Shown one piece after another: positions 1-7,580 of a stretch of DNA of 64,000 nucleotides. The translations under genes were made by a program, and so were the position numbers. Location of the stretch: positions 1 through 64,000 of the forward strand of contig CALAAS010000038.1 in assembly GCA_937885015.1 (NCBI GenBank), given 5' to 3'. The first letter of the stretch is position 1, and every line of letters starts with the position of its first letter. A model generated the notes under the pieces. The model saw only the letters and a list, made by a program, of their open reading frames with translations, did not search any database and was not told the DNA's origin. The stretch is from an uncultured Clostridium sp. (GTDB lineage: Bacteria; Bacillota; Clostridia; Lachnospirales; Lachnospiraceae).

Positions 1-28
1 GGCTTAAATAAAGGATTTCTGTGATGGG

Positions 29-280
29 ATGTTAAAAAGAAGTGTCAAACTCCCGAGAAACATGGAGGAACTGGAATATACCATTGATACAAAGGATGCC
101 ATTACAACGGTATCTTTGGAACTGGAACGACCGTATTCCTATGGTTATTTACTTTTAGGAGAGGAAGAGTTTGATTTACAGATATCGGGCACATTGGCGC
201 AGTATTCCATCCGGACAGAAAAACTGAAAGATGGGCTGGAAAATGGTGGGCGAGTTGCTTTGTTTTCCAATTTGCATTGA
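29..280 (+). CDS. Small hypothetical protein upstream of DUF3990 module
   Basis: An 83-residue open frame begins at an ATG, with an in-frame stop at 5-7, so it is not the tail of a longer upstream gene. I do not recognise the family. The product is acidic in the middle (a GEEEFDLQ stretch), has no membrane segment or signal peptide, and shows no catalytic motif. The SD upstream is weak, which lowers confidence. It lies 52 bp before the DUF3990 gene on the same strand and may belong to the same accessory operon. A third component of that module is possible but unsupported by homology that I can see. Confidence 0.4.
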   Translation: MLKRSVKLPRNMEELEYTIDTKDAITTVSLELERPYSYGYLLLGEEEFDLQISGTLAQYSIRTEKLKDGLENGGRVALFSNLH

Positions 281-284
281 CAGA

Positions 285-302
285 ATACTCCTTTGGGAGT
301 AT
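285..302 (+). promoter_or_regulatory. Small perfect hairpin before the DUF3990 gene
   Basis: ATACTCC at 285-291 pairs with GGAGTAT at 296-302 around a 4-nt loop. No T tract follows, so it is unlikely to be a terminator. As dsDNA it is a near-palindrome 31 bp before the DUF3990 start and could be an operator for the HTH protein encoded downstream. That role is inference. Confidence 0.3.
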
Positions 303-332
303 AGTGAGTGAGGAAATGGAGATGATGTACCT

Positions 333-1010
333 ATGATCAAAAAACTCTATCATGGTTCCTCAAATATCATTAAGAAGCCTTTATTTGGATACGGTAAGCC
401 TTACAATGATTATGGTCTCGGTTTTTATTGCACCGACAGCCTTGTGATGGCAAAGGAATGGGGGGTTGGTAAGAATCAGGACGGCTATGCAAACTGCTAT
501 GAAATGGAGTGTGATGGCCTGCGGATTCTTGAACTGAATGCGCCAGAATACTGCATCCTGCATTGGCTTACCGTGTTGCTGCAAAACCGCGAGTTTGATG
601 TTCCCTCTGGTCTGGCACTGGATGCGAAGGAATATCTGCTTGCTAATTTTTCAATCGATTACGAGAGCTTCGATGCAATCATTGGGTATGGTGCCGATGA
701 CAGCTATTTTTCATTTGCACAGGATTTCATAAATGGCACGATTTCTTACCGTCAGCTTAACAATGCGATGCATCTCGGCAAGCTCGGCCAGCAGTTTGTT
801 CTCAAAAGCAAGAAAGCATTTGACCGAATTGAGTTTGTCGGTAGCGAGATTTCTGAAAGCAGCGAATGGTACGCAAAAAAAATGCTGCGCGACAAGGCCG
901 CCCGCCGCGAGTATTTCAGCGTGGAGCGAAACCGTCGCCAGCGCGGTGATTTATATATTACGCAAATTATGGATGTGGGGATGATGGCCGATGATCCGCG
1001 CTTACGATAA
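333..1010 (+). CDS. DUF3990 domain protein, ADP-ribosyltransferase-like putative toxin
   Basis: The 225-residue product opens with YHGS and continues with a GYGKPYNDYGLGFYCT stretch and an AKEWG motif, which is the DUF3990 signature. DUF3990 belongs to the ADP-ribosyl superfamily fold, where the early His and the aromatic GFY-type element contribute to NAD binding. ADP-ribosylation of a cellular target is therefore the likely chemistry, though the substrate cannot be told. There is no signal peptide, so it should act in the cytoplasm. A GGAG SD lies about 10 bp upstream. The 3' end overlaps the next gene by 20 bp, and that gene encodes an HTH protein; this fits a toxin-antitoxin pair. The family call is fairly secure; the toxin role is inferred from fold and context. 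Confidence 0.75.
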   Translation: MIKKLYHGSSNIIKKPLFGYGKPYNDYGLGFYCTDSLVMAKEWGVGKNQDGYANCYEMECDGLRILELNAPEYCILHWLTVLLQNREFDVPSGLALDAKEYLLANFSIDYESFDAIIGYGADDSYFSFAQDFINGTISYRQLNNAMHLGKLGQQFVLKSKKAFDRIEFVGSEISESSEWYAKKMLRDKAARREYFSVERNRRQRGDLYITQIMDVGMMADDPRLR

Positions 1011-1629
1011 GGTTTATCTTGACAAAGCCCGCACGACCCTTGGCCGTATGCTTGACTTTGCAGTGTATGATCTCAAATACGATATTGCTGTTTTTTTCGA
1101 TCTCTTCATTAAGTCCGGCGTTGCGAAACGCTTTGAAACTGGCGATTTCGCTGTTATTGCTGGTATGTCCGGCGTGGAGCTTGCATATGAGGTGCTTGAG
1201 CAATCCGGCGTGAAAAGCGAACGCATCAAACCAAACTACACCGCCTCACGAAGCGAGGAATTTTGGACGGGTTGGTCATTGGCGTATTATCAGTGGGAAA
1301 CATCCATGAGCTTTGCGGAGATTGTGCGATATGTTCCCATCAAAGATATAATAGCGCTTTACCAGCCCTATCATGAAATGGATATTCGTCAGTTCGTCGA
1401 TAAAATGAATGCAATGTATAAAGCGGAGAAGCCGGAAACCAATCTTAAATTTCTGCGTCAAAAAGTCGGTTTGAGTCAACGCGGCCTTGCGGACTTATCT
1501 GGTGTTTCGGTACGCACGATCCAGCAATACGAGCAACGGCAAAAGAGTATAAACAAGGCTCAGGCGGAGTATCTTGTCGTGTTGGCAAAGGTGTTATGCT
1601 GTGAGGTAGGGGATTTGATGGAAAAGTAA
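991..1629 (+). CDS. XRE-type HTH protein, putative antitoxin/autoregulator of the DUF3990 gene
   Basis: The product has 212 residues in two parts. Residues 1 to about 145 form an unrecognised alpha/beta region containing GMSGVELAYEVLEQSG. Residues about 150-212 form a Cro/CI-type helix-turn-helix, with LRQKVGLSQRGLADLSGVS and RTIQQYEQ readable as helices 1-4. The start codon lies inside the end of the DUF3990 gene (20-bp overlap), implying translational coupling. An HTH protein joined to a partner-interacting N-terminal region is a common antitoxin layout. I infer that it neutralises or represses the DUF3990 protein. A regulator of unrelated genes cannot be excluded. Confidence 0.7.
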   Translation: MIRAYDKVYLDKARTTLGRMLDFAVYDLKYDIAVFFDLFIKSGVAKRFETGDFAVIAGMSGVELAYEVLEQSGVKSERIKPNYTASRSEEFWTGWSLAYYQWETSMSFAEIVRYVPIKDIIALYQPYHEMDIRQFVDKMNAMYKAEKPETNLKFLRQKVGLSQRGLADLSGVSVRTIQQYEQRQKSINKAQAEYLVVLAKVLCCEVGDLMEK

Positions 1630-1726
1630 AAGCCTGGCAATCTCATTATGAAAAAAAGTCCCAAATAATAGATAGTGCCAAATCCTAAAGATGGCCATAA
1701 AATCCATATAATTATGTGAAATGGTG

Positions 1727-1754
1727 TTGCGTTTTTACAAACATAATGTATAAT
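1727..1754 (+). promoter_or_regulatory. Probable promoter for the AAA/DUF4143 gene
   Basis: TTGCGT at 1727-1732 and TATAAT at 1749-1754 are separated by 16 bp in an AT-rich stretch, with the start codon 56 bp beyond the -10. The rest of the 180-bp gap from 1630 holds nothing else I can identify. Confidence 0.55.
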
Positions 1755-1809
1755 AAAAATGTGATATCTAAACACAAAAACTCCAATAATAATGTGAAGG
1801 AGCGGTTTT

Positions 1810-3153
1810 ATGGAGCGATTTATTTTGAAAAAGCTGTTGGACTGGAAGGAATCCCCCTATCGCAAGCCTCTGATTCTGAAGGGTGTGCGTCAGGTGGGCA
1901 AGACCTGGATTCTCAAAGAGTTCGGCAAGCGTTACTATGAAAATACCGCTTATTTTAACTTTGATGAAAACGAGGAATACAAACAGTTTTTTGAAACGAC
2001 GAAGGATGTTGACCGTATTTTACAAAACCTGATGCTGGCAAGCGGTCAGAAGATCATCCCGGAAAAGACTTTCATCATATTTGATGAAGTTCAGGATTGC
2101 CCCAAAGTAATCAATTCCATGAAGTATTTCTGCGAGAATGCACCGCAGTACCACATTGCCTGCGCCGGATCCCTGCTTGGTATTGCCTTGGCAAAGCCAT
2201 CGTCTTTCCCAGTCGGTAAGGTTAACTTTATGCAGATCGATCCTATGACCTTCTCGGAATTTCTTCTTGCCAACGGAGATGAAAATATTGCTTCATATCT
2301 GGAAAGCGTGTATACCATTGAGCCGATCCCCAGTGCCTTTTTCAATCCTCTTTATGAGAAACTAAAGATGTACTATGTTACCGGCGGTATGCCGGAATCT
2401 GTTCTGATGTGGACGGAGGCCCGTGATGTCTCTGCTATGCAGGAAGCGCTGTCCGGTATTATCAGCGCCTATGAGCGTGACTTTGCCAAGCATCCCAATA
2501 TCAGGGAATTCCCGAAGATCTCTATGATCTGGAAGTCTATCCCTTCCCAGTTGGCAAGGGAGAATAAGAAGTTCATCTATAAGGTTGTCAAAGAAGGCGC
2601 CAGAGCCCGTGAATACGAAGATGCGCTGCAATGGCTGGTGGATGCCAGACTGGTTCATAAAATCTACCGCAGCTCTGCTCCGGGCCTTCCAGTGGCTGCT
2701 TACGATGATCTGTCGGCTTTCAAAATTTATCTTGTAGATGTTGGCCTGCTCCGCCGCCTGGCACAGTTGGCTCCAACGGCTTTTGGAGAAGGCAACCGCC
2801 TGTTTACTGAATTCAAGGGAGCCTTGACCGAGAACTTTGTACTACAGACTTTGATTACAAAGTTTGAGGTAACTCCTCGTTACTGGACACAGACCAATCC
2901 ACCTTACGAAGTGGATTTCCTCATCCAGAGAGAGAACGATGTCTTTCCGGTAGAGGTAAAATCTGAAGCTAACACCACAAGCAAGAGCATGAAGAAGTTT
3001 AAGGAACTATTCCCGGATCAGGTGAAGCTCCGCATACGCTTTTCTCTGGATAATCTGAAACTGGACGGTGATGTGCTGAACATCCCTCTGTTTATGGCAG
3101 ATCAGGCTGATCGATTGATTGGCCTTGCATTGGAGCAGAGGAATGCGCAGTAA
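1810..3153 (+). CDS. AAA-family ATPase with C-terminal DUF4143 domain
   Basis: The 447-residue product has a Walker A (GVRQVGKT, residues 25-32) and a Walker B (FIIFDEVQ, about 90-97) of the AAA_14 type. A DUF4143 region near the C-terminus contains PVEVKSE at about 380-386, which resembles the E-x-K end of PD-(D/E)xK nuclease folds. These proteins are widespread and their cellular role is poorly defined; many sit in variable regions next to toxin-antitoxin or defence genes. The gene follows GGAGCGG SD sequence and has its own promoter. It lies in the AT-richer accessory patch after the ART/HTH pair. A functional link to that pair is not shown by the sequence. Confidence 0.85.
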   Translation: MERFILKKLLDWKESPYRKPLILKGVRQVGKTWILKEFGKRYYENTAYFNFDENEEYKQFFETTKDVDRILQNLMLASGQKIIPEKTFIIFDEVQDCPKVINSMKYFCENAPQYHIACAGSLLGIALAKPSSFPVGKVNFMQIDPMTFSEFLLANGDENIASYLESVYTIEPIPSAFFNPLYEKLKMYYVTGGMPESVLMWTEARDVSAMQEALSGIISAYERDFAKHPNIREFPKISMIWKSIPSQLARENKKFIYKVVKEGARAREYEDALQWLVDARLVHKIYRSSAPGLPVAAYDDLSAFKIYLVDVGLLRRLAQLAPTAFGEGNRLFTEFKGALTENFVLQTLITKFEVTPRYWTQTNPPYEVDFLIQRENDVFPVEVKSEANTTSKSMKKFKELFPDQVKLRIRFSLDNLKLDGDVLNIPLFMADQADRLIGLALEQRNAQ

Positions 3154-3188
3154 GTGGAAGAGTTTACTTTCCCCTTCCCTCATTTTTC

Positions 3189-3217
3189 TTGTATTGTCCC
3201 CTTTTTTATGGTAAACT
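3189..3217 (+). promoter_or_regulatory. Probable promoter of metY
   Basis: TTGTAT at 3189-3194 is followed after 17 bp by TAAACT at 3212-3217, preceded by TATGG. The leader to the metY start is about 85 nt. I looked for a SAM riboswitch and saw none. Confidence 0.5.
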
Positions 3218-3303
3218 AAATCGTAATTCGTGTGGTTCTGCAGATATTTTCTGCAGGAGCCGGACGCAGAAAGTACAACAGGATTTCGAGGAGGACAAGC
3301 AAG

Positions 3304-4584
3304 ATGAGTCAGAAGCGTTCAAGAGAGACCACGTGTATTCAGGGGGGATGGCAGCCGGAAAACGGTGAGCCGCGTATTCTCCCGATTTATCAGAGCACTA
3401 CGTTTAAATATTCGACCAGTGAGCAGATGGGACGGCTGTTCGATCTGGAGGAAAACGGTTATTTTTATACCCGTCTGGCCAATCCCACCAACGATACGGT
3501 GGCGGCAAAGATCTGTGAGCTGGAGGGCGGCGCGGCTGCGATGCTGACTTCCTCGGGACAGGCGGCTAATTTTTATGCAGTCTTTAATATCTGCGGTGCG
3601 GGGGATCATTTTATCTGTGCAGCGACGGTATATGGCGGAACTTCCAACCTTTTCACGGTTACCATGAAGAAGATGGGCGTGGACGTGACGCTGGTGGATC
3701 CGGATGCTCCGGAGGAGGAGATTGAGAAGGAGATCCGCCCCAATACCAAGTGTATTTTCGGCGAATCCATCGCCAATCCGGCGCTGGTAGTTCTGGATTT
3801 TGAGAAGTTTGCCCGGATCGCCCATCGAAACGGCATCCCCTTTATTGTGGACAATACCTTTGCCACGCCGATCAACTGTCGTCCTTTTGAGTGGGGGGCG
3901 GATATTGTGACCCATTCTACCACCAAATATATGGATGGTCATGCCATGACTGTGGGCGGCTGTATTGTGGACAGCGGAAATTTTGACTGGGATGCCCACG
4001 CAGATAAGTTCCCGGGACTTACGACGCCGGATGATTCCTATCACGGTGTGATTTATACCCAGAAGTTTGGAAAGGCGGCCTATATTACCAAAGCGACGGC
4101 CCAGGTAATGCGGGATCTCGGTTCTATTCAGGCGCCGATGAATGCCTTTCTTCTGAACATTGGCCTGGAGACGCTTCATCTGCGGATGCCGCGTCACTGT
4201 GAGAATGCTCTGAAGGTTGCGAAGTTCCTGCAGAGCAGAGAGGATGTGGCATGGGTCAGATATCCGGGACTGGAGAGTGATCGCTACCATGAGCTGGCAA
4301 AGAAGTATATGCCGGATGGCACCTGCGGCGTGATTTCCTTTGGCTTAAAGGGAGGACGTCAGGCGGCGGCTGAATTTATGGATAAGCTGAAGCTGGCGGC
4401 TATTGTGACCCATGTGGCAGATGCGCGTACCTGTGTGCTGCACCCGGCCAGCCATACCCATCGTCAGCTGTCGGATGAGCAGCTGGTGGAGGCAGGTGTG
4501 GATCCGTCTCTGATCCGTCTCAGCGTCGGAATTGAAAATGCAGAAGACATCATAGAAGATATCCGGCAGGCTCTGGAGGCATGA
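3304..4584 (+). CDS. metY: O-acetylhomoserine sulfhydrylase / Cys-Met metabolism PLP enzyme
   Basis: This PLP-dependent enzyme of the Cys/Met metabolism family has 426 residues. It most likely replaces the acetyl group of O-acetylhomoserine with sulfide to give homocysteine. The PLP lysine is K208 in THSTTKYMDGH, and the N-terminus (TTCIQGGW, PIYQSTTFKY) is typical of MetY rather than MetB/MetC. An open frame extends upstream to 3232, but the ATG at 3304 follows a GAGGAGG SD and matches the family N-terminus. It acts in the cytoplasm as a tetramer in known homologues. Cystathionine gamma-synthase activity is the main alternative. Confidence 0.9.
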   Translation: MSQKRSRETTCIQGGWQPENGEPRILPIYQSTTFKYSTSEQMGRLFDLEENGYFYTRLANPTNDTVAAKICELEGGAAAMLTSSGQAANFYAVFNICGAGDHFICAATVYGGTSNLFTVTMKKMGVDVTLVDPDAPEEEIEKEIRPNTKCIFGESIANPALVVLDFEKFARIAHRNGIPFIVDNTFATPINCRPFEWGADIVTHSTTKYMDGHAMTVGGCIVDSGNFDWDAHADKFPGLTTPDDSYHGVIYTQKFGKAAYITKATAQVMRDLGSIQAPMNAFLLNIGLETLHLRMPRHCENALKVAKFLQSREDVAWVRYPGLESDRYHELAKKYMPDGTCGVISFGLKGGRQAAAEFMDKLKLAAIVTHVADARTCVLHPASHTHRQLSDEQLVEAGVDPSLIRLSVGIENAEDIIEDIRQALEA

Positions 4585-4635
4585 CGCAGCTTCTGCAATT
4601 GTAAGACTGGAACATGTTCAGAAGATGAGGGAAGA

Positions 4636-6186
4636 ATGAGAAAGTTACGAGGATTACTTCGCCTGGTTTTCGGGCGTACAACACTGGGAGCGCTGTTTTT
4701 GCTGATCCAGATCGGTGTTCTGTTTGCCAGCTTTTACTGGCTGCAGGAATATATTATCTATGTATACGGTCTTTCGGCGGTGCTCAGTGCGACGGTATTG
4801 ATTTATATTATCAGCAGTGAAGAGAACAGCAGCATTAAGCTGTCCTGGGTTGTGCCGATTTTGCTGTTCCCGGTATTCGGTACGCTGTTTTATCTGTTTC
4901 TGACGCTTCAGCCGGGTGCCAGATGGATCAATCGGCGGATTCAGACACTGGGAAAGGAGATCAGGCCCTATCTGGAGCAGGATCCAAAGGCTCTGGAGGC
5001 CTATGGCAGTGCCAGTGCCAGCGGAGGAAACCTGGTAAAATATATGAACCGGTACGGTTCTTATCCGGCCTATGAAGGGACGGGGGCCCAGTATTTCCCT
5101 CTGGGCGATGACATGTATGAGGCGCTTCTTTCCGAGCTTTCCCGTGCAGAGCATTTCATTTTCATGGAATATTTTATTGTAGAGCGTGGAATTATGTGGG
5201 ATTCCATTCTGCAGATTCTGGAGCAGAAGGTCAAAGAAGGCGTGGAAGTCCGTTTCATGTATGATGGCATGTGCAGCCTGGTCCTTCTTCCCTATTCCTA
5301 TCCGGAGGAGCTGGAAAAGCTGGGAATTCGCTGTAAGATGTTTTCGCCCATGCGGCCGGCTCTGTCCAGCTATCAGAATAACCGGGATCACCGGAAGATT
5401 TGTGTCATTGACGGCCATACGGCCTTTACAGGAGGCGTGAATCTGGCTGACGAGTATATCAATCGGAAGGTTCGGTTTGGCCACTGGAAGGACACGGGCG
5501 TTATGATTAAGGGAAAAGCCGTAACCAGCTTTACCCTGATGTTTCTGCAGCTCTGGGGTGTGACAGAGAAGCAGCCGGAGGATTACAGCCGTTTCCTGTG
5601 CCCGGCAGATTATAGGGTTCCGCCGGAGATGGACTGCCATGGCTTTGTGATGCCTTATGCTGACAGTCCTCTGGATGGGGAGAATGTGGGCGAGCAGGTG
5701 TACCTGGATATCATAGGGCGTTCCCGCCAGTATGTGCATATTATGACGCCGTATTTGATTCTGGATGATATTACCCTGTCTGCCCTGAAGTTTGCGGCAA
5801 AGCGGGGCGTGGAGACGATTATCATTATGCCGCATATTCCGGATAAGCTGTATGCCTATCTTCTGGCGCGCAGTTATTATGAGGAACTTTTGCGGGCTGG
5901 GGTAAAGATCTACGAGTATACGCCGGGATTTGTTCATGCCAAGTCTTTTGTCAGCGATGATGAAAAGGCAGTGGTAGGAACGATTAACCTGGATTTCAGA
6001 AGTCTGTATCTGCATTTTGAATGCGCGGCCTATTTCTATAAAAATGCAGTGATTGCCCAGGTAGAGAAAGATTTTCAGGAGACGCTTCTGAAGTGTCAGG
6101 AGATTACGCTGGAAGAGTGCCGCCGTTATCCGTTTTTGCGTCGGTTTGTGGGCCGGGCGCTTCGGATTTTGGCTCCTCTGATGTAA
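4636..6186 (+). CDS. cls: Cardiolipin synthase (phospholipase D family)
   Basis: The 516-residue protein has two or three hydrophobic segments in the first 90 residues, then two phospholipase D motifs. The first is HRKICVID with H252, the second HAKSFVSDD with H434; each is followed by a conserved GxxN element. This is the bacterial ClsA/Cls architecture: it joins two phosphatidylglycerol molecules to make cardiolipin and glycerol at the cytoplasmic membrane. Full length and intact HKD motifs argue for activity. It is 51 bp downstream of metY and may be co-transcribed. pgsA at 46650 supplies the phosphatidylglycerol pathway. Confidence 0.93.
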   Translation: MRKLRGLLRLVFGRTTLGALFLLIQIGVLFASFYWLQEYIIYVYGLSAVLSATVLIYIISSEENSSIKLSWVVPILLFPVFGTLFYLFLTLQPGARWINRRIQTLGKEIRPYLEQDPKALEAYGSASASGGNLVKYMNRYGSYPAYEGTGAQYFPLGDDMYEALLSELSRAEHFIFMEYFIVERGIMWDSILQILEQKVKEGVEVRFMYDGMCSLVLLPYSYPEELEKLGIRCKMFSPMRPALSSYQNNRDHRKICVIDGHTAFTGGVNLADEYINRKVRFGHWKDTGVMIKGKAVTSFTLMFLQLWGVTEKQPEDYSRFLCPADYRVPPEMDCHGFVMPYADSPLDGENVGEQVYLDIIGRSRQYVHIMTPYLILDDITLSALKFAAKRGVETIIIMPHIPDKLYAYLLARSYYEELLRAGVKIYEYTPGFVHAKSFVSDDEKAVVGTINLDFRSLYLHFECAAYFYKNAVIAQVEKDFQETLLKCQEITLEECRRYPFLRRFVGRALRILAPLM

Positions 6187-6270
6187 TCCGGCTGGTATTT
6201 CCGGGGAAATATAGAGATTTTTTATGCGCTCTCAATGGACATGGCGTGAAGCGGGTCTGTTGGGGGCGCA

Positions 6271-6404
6271 TTTTATTATTGCATAGGAAATTACTTCCTA
6301 TGCAATAATAAAACGCTCCGCGGGGAACGCCATGCGGCGGAGAGGAATCTTATCGCAGAAGCGACCCGCCGCAGGCGGAGAAGCTCGCAGGCGAGCTTCT
6401 TTCT
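6271..6404 (+). repeat. Dispersed structured repeat, copy A (full length)
   Basis: Copy A begins with a perfect 19-bp stem: TTTTATTATTGCATAGGAA (6271-6289) pairs with 6295-6313 around a 5-nt loop. A GC-rich body follows with smaller stems, including CCGCC-GCA-GGCGG and GAAGCTCG...CGAGCTTC. The body from about 6310 to 6404 matches the reverse complement of copy C (41113-41237) at roughly 88% by eye, and its first 30 bp match copy B. It fills much of the 270-bp gap between cls and the dipeptidase gene. No protein is encoded. The first hairpin could also terminate transcription. Confidence 0.8.
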
Positions 6405-6456
6405 AATTTCTAATCAAAAAAACGGCTGCATAGAATGAGGTGAAAGGAGAGAGGGC

Positions 6457-7446
6457 ATGAAATTCATTGATTTGCACTGTGATACGATTTCAAAGATGTA
6501 TCTGGCGCGGCGGGAGGGGCGTGAAGATGCGCTCCGGAGGAATGCGGGACATCTGGATCTGGAGCGGATGCGCCGGGGGAATTGTCTGGGGCAGAATTTT
6601 GCCCTGTTTACGCATCTTAAGCGGGAGTCGGATCCTTTGGGGTTTGCCAGGGCCCTTTTGCAGGTATTCCGGGAGGAAATGGAGAAAAATGAAGCGTTCA
6701 TTCGTCCGGCATCTTCGGTTTGTCAGATTCTGGAAAATGAGCGGGCCGGGCGGATGTCGGGAATTCTGACCGTGGAGGAAGGCGGGATTTTCGGGGGAGA
6801 TACGGAGATATTCCGGGAGTTTTACCGGGCCGGTATGCGGATGCTTACGCTGACCTGGAATTTTGAAAACGAGCTGGCGTCGCCAAACCGGATTGACTGG
6901 GAACGGGGAATCTGCCGCCCGGAGACGGAGCGGGGACTGACGAAAAAGGGAATGGAGTTTGTGGAGCTTGCCCAGGAACTGGGGGTTGCAGTGGATGTGT
7001 CCCATCTGGGGGATGCCGGCTTCTGGGATGTGGCGCGGATGGCCAGGCGCCCCTTTGCGGCCAGCCATTCCAACGCCAGAGCCGTGGCCTCCCATGTGCG
7101 GAATCTGACGGACGGGATGATCCGGACTCTGGCAGAGCATGGCGGAATTATGGGAATCAATTATTGCCCGGCATTTCTTAATGATACGTGGAAATACGCA
7201 GAGCAGGGGGAAAGCCGCATTTCTGATATGGTGCGTCACATTTGCCATATCCGGAGGGTTGGCGGGGTGGAGTGTATCGGTCTCGGATCGGATTTTGACG
7301 GTATATCCGGAAGTCTGGAGGTGGATTCCCCGGCGGCTCTTTCAGGACTTTGGGATGCTTTGGAGCAGGAAGGCTTTACCGGTGAAGAGCTGGAAAAGAT
7401 TTTCTGGAAGAATGCGCTGCGTTTTTACAAAGACGCAGTTGGGTAA
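6457..7446 (+). CDS. Membrane dipeptidase, peptidase family M19
   Basis: The 329-residue product starts MKFIDLHCDT, giving the M19 metal ligands H7 and D9. Further conserved elements are TVEEGG, AASHSNARAV and GSDFDG. Family members hydrolyse dipeptides, including some D-amino-acid dipeptides, using two zinc ions. No signal peptide is visible, so it is probably cytoplasmic despite the family name. A GGAGAGAGGGC SD precedes the ATG. It stands alone between repeat copy A and the phosphate operon. Its physiological substrate cannot be assigned. Confidence 0.88.
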   Translation: MKFIDLHCDTISKMYLARREGREDALRRNAGHLDLERMRRGNCLGQNFALFTHLKRESDPLGFARALLQVFREEMEKNEAFIRPASSVCQILENERAGRMSGILTVEEGGIFGGDTEIFREFYRAGMRMLTLTWNFENELASPNRIDWERGICRPETERGLTKKGMEFVELAQELGVAVDVSHLGDAGFWDVARMARRPFAASHSNARAVASHVRNLTDGMIRTLAEHGGIMGINYCPAFLNDTWKYAEQGESRISDMVRHICHIRRVGGVECIGLGSDFDGISGSLEVDSPAALSGLWDALEQEGFTGEELEKIFWKNALRFYKDAVG

Positions 7447-7480
7447 CGTTGGAGCAAAAATTCGACATAAATTTTTAAAA

Positions 7481-7534
7481 TTTACATAAATTTTACATTC
7501 GGCATGTTTTGAATTTACATAGATTTGATATAGT
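7481..7534 (+). promoter_or_regulatory. Phased Pho-box-like repeats and promoter of the phosphate operon
   Basis: TTTACAT occurs at 7481, 7492 and 7514, offsets of 0, 11 and 33 bp, so all three lie on one helical face. Two 6-7-bp repeats at 11-bp periodicity is the layout of PhoB and PhoP binding sites. TATAGT at 7529-7534 can serve as the -10; the corresponding -35 (GTTTTG) is poor, as expected of an activated promoter. The downstream genes encode a phosphate transporter and a PhoB/PhoR-type pair, so feedback control is likely. Confidence 0.6.
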
Positions 7535-7580
7535 GATGACATACTAGGAAAATGAAAAAGGATAGAATGGGAGAGTACGT

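Noticed and set aside
3154..3303. SAM riboswitch before metY
   Set aside because: The leader is about 85 nt and lacks the four-helix pattern and a terminator stem.
3319..4290. 323-codon open frame on the minus strand
   Set aside because: It is antisense to metY, which has clear homology and an SD.
4654..6015. 453-codon open frame on the minus strand
   Set aside because: It is wholly antisense to cls, has no SD or family motif, and its composition is that of a shadow frame.
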